Of a stretch of 64,000 nucleotides of DNA, positions 59,546-64,000 are shown piece by piece. A program made the position numbers and the translations under genes. Source of the stretch: Camelimonas fluminis (lineage in GTDB: Bacteria; Pseudomonadota; Alphaproteobacteria; Rhizobiales; Beijerinckiaceae); contig NZ_BNCG01000002.1 of assembly GCF_014656355.1 (NCBI RefSeq), positions 382,070 through 446,069 on the forward strand, in the 5' to 3' direction. The notes below the pieces were generated by a model that had not been told where the DNA came from, did not search any database, and worked only from the letters and a program-made list of their open reading frames with translations. Every line of letters begins with the position of its first letter. The stretch's first letter is position 1.

Positions 59546-60445
59546 TCAGGCGCTCTCCAGCAATCCGGCGTGCGTCATCGCCGCCCGCACCGCAACCTGC
59601 CCCATATCCGTTACCGGGACGATCGGCAGACGCACATGCGGCCCCATGCGGCCCAACAGCGACAGCGCATACTTGGCCGGAGACGGGCTGGGCTCGCAGA
59701 ACAGGTTCATGTTCAGGGGCATCAGCCGGTCGTTCAGCGCCCGCGCATGCTCGTAATCTCCAGCCAGACAGGCGTTCTGGAACTGGCTGTACAGCGCCGG
59801 AGCCACATTGGACGTCACCGAGATGCAGCCATGGCCGCCATGGGCCATGAAGCCCAGGCAGGTCCCGTCCTCACCCGACAGCTGGATGAAGTCCTCGCCC
59901 AGGGCGAGGCGCTGCATGCTGATGCGGGTGATGTTGGCGGTCGCGTCCTTCACGCCGACAATGTTGGGCAGCTCATAGAGACGCTTCATGGTGTCAATCG
60001 ACATGTCGACGATGGAGCGGCCCGGAATGTTGTAGATGAAGATCGGAATGCCGACCGCATCATTCACCGCCCGGAAGTGCTGGTACATGCCCTCCTGGCT
60101 CGGCTTGTTGTAGTAGGGCGTCACCACCAGCAGCGCGTCGGCGCCAGCCTGCTCGGCGTGCTGGGCCAGATCGATCGCCTCGCGGGTATTGTTGGAGCCG
60201 GCGCCAGCGATGACCGGAGCGCGCCCCTTCGCCTCGGCGATGCACCACTCGACGACCTTGCGGTGCTCGTCATGGGAAAGCGTCGGGCTTTCGCCGGTCG
60301 TGCCGACCGGCACCAGCCCGTGAACGCCATTTGCGATCTGCCAGTCCACGTGAGCGCGAAATGCTCCTTCGTCGAGCTCCCCATCGGCGCCGAAGGGCGT
60401 CACGAGGGCGGTAAAAGCTCCCTTGAAGTTCGTGTGCGTTGTCAT
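59546..60445 (-). CDS. dapA: 4-hydroxy-tetrahydrodipicolinate synthase
   Basis: DapA condenses pyruvate and aspartate semialdehyde, the first step toward lysine and meso-DAP for peptidoglycan. The 299-residue protein has GTTGESPTL, Tyr138 in IYNIPGR and the Schiff-base lysine Lys166 in [12 protein letters not shown] lies six bases upstream of ATG 60445. It is coupled to smpB and divergent from the lytic transglycosylase gene. Confidence 0.97.
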   Translation of the reverse strand: MTTHTNFKGAFTALVTPFGADGELDEGAFRAHVDWQIANGVHGLVPVGTTGESPTLSHDEHRKVVEWCIAEAKGRAPVIAGAGSNNTREAIDLAQHAEQAGADALLVVTPYYNKPSQEGMYQHFRAVNDAVGIPIFIYNIPGRSIVDMSIDTMKRLYELPNIVGVKDATANITRISMQRLALGEDFIQLSGEDGTCLGFMAHGGHGCISVTSNVAPALYSQFQNACLAGDYEHARALNDRLMPLNMNLFCEPSPSPAKYALSLLGRMGPHVRLPIVPVTDMGQVAVRAAMTHAGLLESA

Positions 60446-60752
60446 GAATGTTCCTGGACTGTGACGCCGCAAGGCGGAGTATCCGCCAGCAATTGATACC
60501 AAATACCCTGAACCGGTCATGCATCAGGAAACATCACAGCCAATCCGTGACGCCGCCCCGCATTTACGTTCATTTAACCATAAATGCTGCTGAATCGGAC
60601 ACATAGACGCCAAACTGGCCGCAGTTGCTGCCCGACTGATGTCTCATTCCTGTCCTATCGAACGCATGCCGCATGCGCGGGAGTGAGATCTGGCAGGCTC
60701 CCGCGCTGGATTAAAGACATACCTGCTCTTTTGAACTCGTGAAAGGGCGCCG
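60446..60752. other. Divergent gap between dapA and slt-type gene
   Basis: 307 bp with promoters expected for both genes. It contains an inverted repeat at 60675-60706 and an AT-richer stretch near 60560-60600. No gene recognised. Confidence 0.4.
60675..60706. promoter_or_regulatory. Inverted repeat in the leader of the transglycosylase gene
   Basis: GCGCGGGAG and CTCCCGCGC (9 bp, perfect) enclose 14 bp and end 46 bp before the start codon. It could be an operator or a leader hairpin. Confidence 0.35.
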
Positions 60753-63125
60753 ATGACCCAGCCCCGTGAAAACGCTCCCGAAGGCAATCCGCGCGACGCC
60801 CGCCGTCCCCGCCGGCGCATTCTCGCCGCCAGCGCGACGGCCGCCGCCAGCGCTGTCGCCATTGGCGCGATCTACGCCGGAATGCACTGGGGACCCGGAT
60901 TTTACGGAGCCCGGATCAAGGCGCCGCCGCCCCAGGCTGTGCCCCCGGCCATGCAGCAGCAGGCGGCAATCCCGTCCACCGTCGCGCCGCCGCCGAAGCC
61001 GGCAGGTCTCGTGGAGCAGGCGGGCAACGTCGCTCTCCCCGCCCCGTTGACCGATCCGGCCCTGACAGTCAACGACCGGCCGGTGGCGGCGCCGCCGACC
61101 GGCGTTTCAACCGCAGCGCTCCGCCAGGCGATCGACGCCTATCGCGGCGGCAAGCTGGGGGACGGCGACGGCGCCGCGACGCGCATCAATGACCCTGCGG
61201 CCCGCGCCCTGCTTGAATGGCTGGCCATCCGCTACAATGGCTCCTCCATGGGATTTGAGCGGATCGACGCCTTTGTTCGCAAATATCCCGACTGGCCCGC
61301 CGGCAATCTGGCGCAGCGCCAGGCGGAATACGCGTTGATGCGGCAAAAGGCCGGCCCCGACGCCGTGATCGCCTTCTTCACCGGCAAGGAGCCCCAGACA
61401 CCGCATGGCGCACTGTTGCTGGCCGACGCCCGTCGCGCCCGCGGCGACGCCACGACCGCCGCGAGACTCATCGTCAACATGTGGCGCAACGATCCGCTGC
61501 CGGTAGCGATCGAGAAGCGTCTGGTCGCGGAATATCCGCAGCAGCTGACGCAGGCCGAGCACCGCAATCGCATGGAGCACTTCCTGCTCCAGGAAAAGTG
61601 GGACGTGGCGTTGCGCGCAGCGACGCTCGCTGGACCGGATCATGTGAAGCTGGCCCGCGCGCGCATGGCCGTCGCCCAGGTCAAACAGCCTGGCAAGGCG
61701 GCGGAAAAAGCACTGGACGCTGTTCCCGCCGCGCTGCGCAAGGATCCATCCTGGCAGTTTTCCAAAGCGCTGTTCCTCCGCAAGAAGGAGGACAATGACG
61801 ACGCCCTGGCCATCCACAAGGCCGTGCCGCAGGAGGCGCTTGATCTGGACGGCGGCGATGAGTGGTGGATTGAGCGGCGCATTCTTGCCCGCCGCTATCT
61901 CGACGCTGGCAAGGCCGACATCGCCTATGATCTGGTTCGCCGTCACGGCGCCGAGCGCGACGCCCTGAAGATCGAAGCGGAATTCCACGCCGGATGGATC
62001 GCCCTGCGCTATCTTGGCAAGGCGGAGGCGGCGCTTGGCCATTTCGACGCCGCCGCAAGGATTGCCGGCACGCCGGTTTCCCTGGCCCGCACAGCCTACT
62101 GGCGCGGACGCGCGCACGAAGCCCTTGGCGATCTGGCGGCCGCGCGCGCCGACTATGACGCCGCCGCGCGCCACGGCACCGCTTATTATGGCCAGCTGGC
62201 GCGCATCAAACTGGCCGACAATGGTCTCTCCGTCAGCCCGCCTGCGCCGCCAGCGACCAACAACGCCATCGACAGCCTGCCTGTCCGGGCGATCCGCCTG
62301 CTGCATGAGGCGGATGCGGACGACCTCGCCACGCCTCTTTACGTGGGCGTAGCCAAAACGCTTGATGATCCGGGCGTCATCGATCTGGTCGCGCGCCTGG
62401 CGGCCAACCGCAATGACGCGCGCTCCATGGTGATGATCGGCAAAGCGGCGATGCAGCGCGGCCTGCCGCTGGCGGACGTCGCGTGGCCGGTGCAGGGCGT
62501 GCCGCAGTTCGCACAGACAGGCAAAGCCGTGGAGCGGGCGATGGTGCTGGCCATTTCCCGTCAGGAAAGCGTCTTTGACCCCACAGCCATGTCCTCAGCC
62601 GGCGCGCGCGGCCTCATGCAGTTGATGCCGGCGACGGCGCAACGCACGGCCCAGCGGGCTGGCCAGCCGTTCGATCAGGGCCGCCTGACCACCGATGCGA
62701 CCTACAACGCCCGGCTTGGCGCGTGGCATCTGGGCGACCTGCTGGACGACTGGCGCGGCTCGTACATCCTGACCTTCGCGGCCTATAACGCTGGCGGCGG
62801 CAATGTGAAAAAGTGGATTACCGCCCACGGCGATCCACGCGATCCCGGCGTCGATCCCGTCGATTGGGTCGAGCGCATTCCGTTCAGCGAGACGCGCAAC
62901 TATGTGCAGCGGGTCATGGAAAACCTGCAGGTTTACCGTCAGCGTCTGGCTCCCGGCGCGCCCTTGCGCATGGCTGACGACCTGAAGCGCGGCATGGTGG
63001 CGATGGCTGCCAGCGGTCCAGCGCCATCGCAGGCGCCGGTCCCCGTCGTACAGGCTCCCCTCGCAACCTCGCCTGACACCACAGCCAGCATCCGGCCGGC
63101 AGCAGAATCTCTTGCCGCCGACTGA
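60753..63125 (+). CDS. Soluble lytic murein transglycosylase (Slt70-like)
   Basis: A 790-residue periplasmic enzyme that cleaves peptidoglycan strands to 1,6-anhydro products. It has a twin-arginine-like basic N-terminus with a membrane segment (ASATAAASAVAIGAIYAG), a Pro-rich linker, a long alpha-superhelical U-domain and the C-terminal SLT domain with the catalytic Glu605 in SRQESVFDP and GLMQLMPATA, FAAYNAGGG. A Pro/Ala-rich tail follows. Start ATG 60753. Confidence 0.92.
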   Translation: MTQPRENAPEGNPRDARRPRRRILAASATAAASAVAIGAIYAGMHWGPGFYGARIKAPPPQAVPPAMQQQAAIPSTVAPPPKPAGLVEQAGNVALPAPLTDPALTVNDRPVAAPPTGVSTAALRQAIDAYRGGKLGDGDGAATRINDPAARALLEWLAIRYNGSSMGFERIDAFVRKYPDWPAGNLAQRQAEYALMRQKAGPDAVIAFFTGKEPQTPHGALLLADARRARGDATTAARLIVNMWRNDPLPVAIEKRLVAEYPQQLTQAEHRNRMEHFLLQEKWDVALRAATLAGPDHVKLARARMAVAQVKQPGKAAEKALDAVPAALRKDPSWQFSKALFLRKKEDNDDALAIHKAVPQEALDLDGGDEWWIERRILARRYLDAGKADIAYDLVRRHGAERDALKIEAEFHAGWIALRYLGKAEAALGHFDAAARIAGTPVSLARTAYWRGRAHEALGDLAAARADYDAAARHGTAYYGQLARIKLADNGLSVSPPAPPATNNAIDSLPVRAIRLLHEADADDLATPLYVGVAKTLDDPGVIDLVARLAANRNDARSMVMIGKAAMQRGLPLADVAWPVQGVPQFAQTGKAVERAMVLAISRQESVFDPTAMSSAGARGLMQLMPATAQRTAQRAGQPFDQGRLTTDATYNARLGAWHLGDLLDDWRGSYILTFAAYNAGGGNVKKWITAHGDPRDPGVDPVDWVERIPFSETRNYVQRVMENLQVYRQRLAPGAPLRMADDLKRGMVAMAASGPAPSQAPVPVVQAPLATSPDTTASIRPAAESLAAD

Positions 63126-63750
63126 CGCCAAAATACCGTGGGCCCTGCATGTTGTGGGATTCTTGGTGAAGGGCGGTTTGGCTGCGGGAATGGATTCAAC
63201 ATTCGCATCCACCTTCACATCATGCGGCGGGCAAATGTTGGATTTATAATTAAATTGCAATATCAATAGATTAGCAGATATTTCTGCTTTCCGACATTCG
63301 CTGCGCCGCTCTGCATCGATGGGTGCGAATGGCGCAAACAGACAGCAAGCCCCGGGAGACGCATGGCGTTTCCCGCCGGGAGAAGCCTTACGCTGATCTG
63401 CGCCATGCCGATCCCCCATGCGGCGCGCCTTCGCGACCTTGCGGACGGTCGCCTTGCGCCTTGCGTTGCCAGCGGCGCAGGCAGCAACGTCGCCGGACGC
63501 AGGGACCTGTGTGGCGCGCAACAGGCTCGCCGCGATCGACGCCGGTCAAACCATCCCCCTCACGTTGATATGGCGGGCCGCCGCGTCAGGCTGCGCTGTC
63601 CGGAAATGGACCTGCAACCGACCACCAGTTCCGCACCAACGCCTCGCGTCGCCCCCTTCCTTCAGCTTCTCCTGCAGTATTTCAGGGAATTGCTCCGTCG
63701 GCCGCACTGCTGCGGCAACCAGAGCCGCCTCCTCCCGGTCGCATGAACGA
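63126..63750. other. Gap between the transglycosylase and porin genes
   Basis: About 625 bp. The first part (63230-63290) is markedly AT-rich (TTTATAATTAAATTGCAATA and similar), unlike its surroundings. The rest has open frames on both strands, none recognisable. The porin terminator follows. Confidence 0.4.
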
Positions 63751-63752
63751 AC

Positions 63753-63783
63753 AAAAAAGCCCCGGCCTGAGCCGGGGCTTTCT
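63753..63783 (-). terminator. Intrinsic terminator of the porin gene
   Basis: Perfect 11-bp stem AAAGCCCCGGC/GCCGGGGCTTT with a 4-nt loop; on the minus strand a run of six T residues (counting the stem end) follows. It lies about 25 bp beyond the porin stop. Confidence 0.9.
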
Positions 63784-63807
63784 GTCCTGAATGCTGTTAA
63801 CCAGCGA

Positions 63808-64000
63808 TCAGAAGGTGCGGTCGATACGCAGGCGGGTCAGCCAGTTATCGTCATAGGTGGTGGTCTTGCCGGTGATCGAGCCAAACTTGTTGGCGTCGTA
63901 GACGCGACCCTTGGCGATGTCGAGGCGCTGATAGAGCACTTCCACGCCGATATCGAGGTCCTTGACCGGCGACCAGACCAGGTTGGTCAGGCCGACGAAC
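63808..64000 (-). CDS. Porin, C-terminal part
   Basis: The last 63 codons of a minus-strand gene that continues past the right edge. Read from the edge: TNLVWSPVKDLDIGVEVLY, then DNWLTRLRIDRTF and the stop. The alternation of hydrophobic residues in beta strands and the C-terminal Phe are typical of outer-membrane barrels, and the segment resembles alphaproteobacterial porins (Porin_2 family). The start lies outside the window. Confidence 0.85.
   Translation of the reverse strand, partial: FVGLTNLVWSPVKDLDIGVEVLYQRLDIAKGRVYDANKFGSITGKTTTYDDNWLTRLRIDRTF

Noticed and set aside
63418..64000. A plus-strand frame from ATG 63418 with a signal-like start (MRRAFATLRTVALRLALPA)
   Set aside because: The frame runs straight through the strong porin terminator and then antisense to the porin gene to the window edge. 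No ribosome-binding site and no recognisable family; most likely chance in GC-rich DNA.

Overview
The window is a high-GC stretch of an alphaproteobacterial chromosome, most likely from the Hyphomicrobiales (Rhizobiales). That placement rests on the gene order fabD-fabG-acpP-fabF-mltG-yicC-gmk facing rsmA-pdxA-lptD-lptG-lptF with pepA and holC beyond, on the long bifunctional Rel protein, and on a porin whose C-terminus resembles the alphaproteobacterial porin family. I do not assign a genus. No tRNA, rRNA, CRISPR array, integrase or transposase was seen.

Layout. 1-1186: end of purM, then purN. 1252-4515: a glutathione S-transferase with a divergent GST fragment beside it, a small secreted protein, ndk and a DUF2147 protein. 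4781-9256: a Crp/Fnr-type regulator, about 1.1 kb with little coding content, an ABC-F ATPase and a lipoprotein. 9496-13820: a serine carboxypeptidase (S10), holC and pepA. 14345-21159: an envelope and cofactor block, lptF-lptG-lptD-pdxA-rsmA; the last three overlap by ATGA, and the surA gene often found between lptD and pdxA is missing. 21286-28822 (minus strand): gmk, yicC, mltG, fabF, acpP, fabG, fabD. 29093-29491: rpoZ, ending in a strong intrinsic terminator.

29.7-54.4 kb is an accessory block between rpoZ and rel, genes that are often neighbours in this order. It holds a duplicated DUF1576 membrane protein, a glycine-zipper lipoprotein and an Mrp/Mbh-type cation/proton antiporter operon (E, F, DUF4040, G, MbhE-B fusion, C, and a 1036-residue protein with two MrpD-like modules). 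A complete urease set follows (ureF; ureDABC; ureE; ureG) with a urea transporter. The block ends with a DUF1269 protein, an AI-2E protein, an adaptor-pump-adaptor RND system, an HdeD-like protein and an alpha/beta hydrolase. The last antiporter gene overlaps ureF by ATGA, so antiporter and urease maturation appear translationally coupled. Together the block looks like a module for pH, cation and urea/ammonia handling; that functional reading is inference.

54.7-64 kb returns to housekeeping genes: rel, pyrE, a NYN-domain protein, then smpB and dapA on the minus strand, a soluble lytic transglycosylase, and the 3' end of a porin gene.

An unusual recurring signal is a set of short in-register tandem duplications with 14-, 15-, 17- and 20-bp units. 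They lie in intergenic gaps and in the 3' end of one gene, and one repeats the ribosome-binding and start region of ureB.
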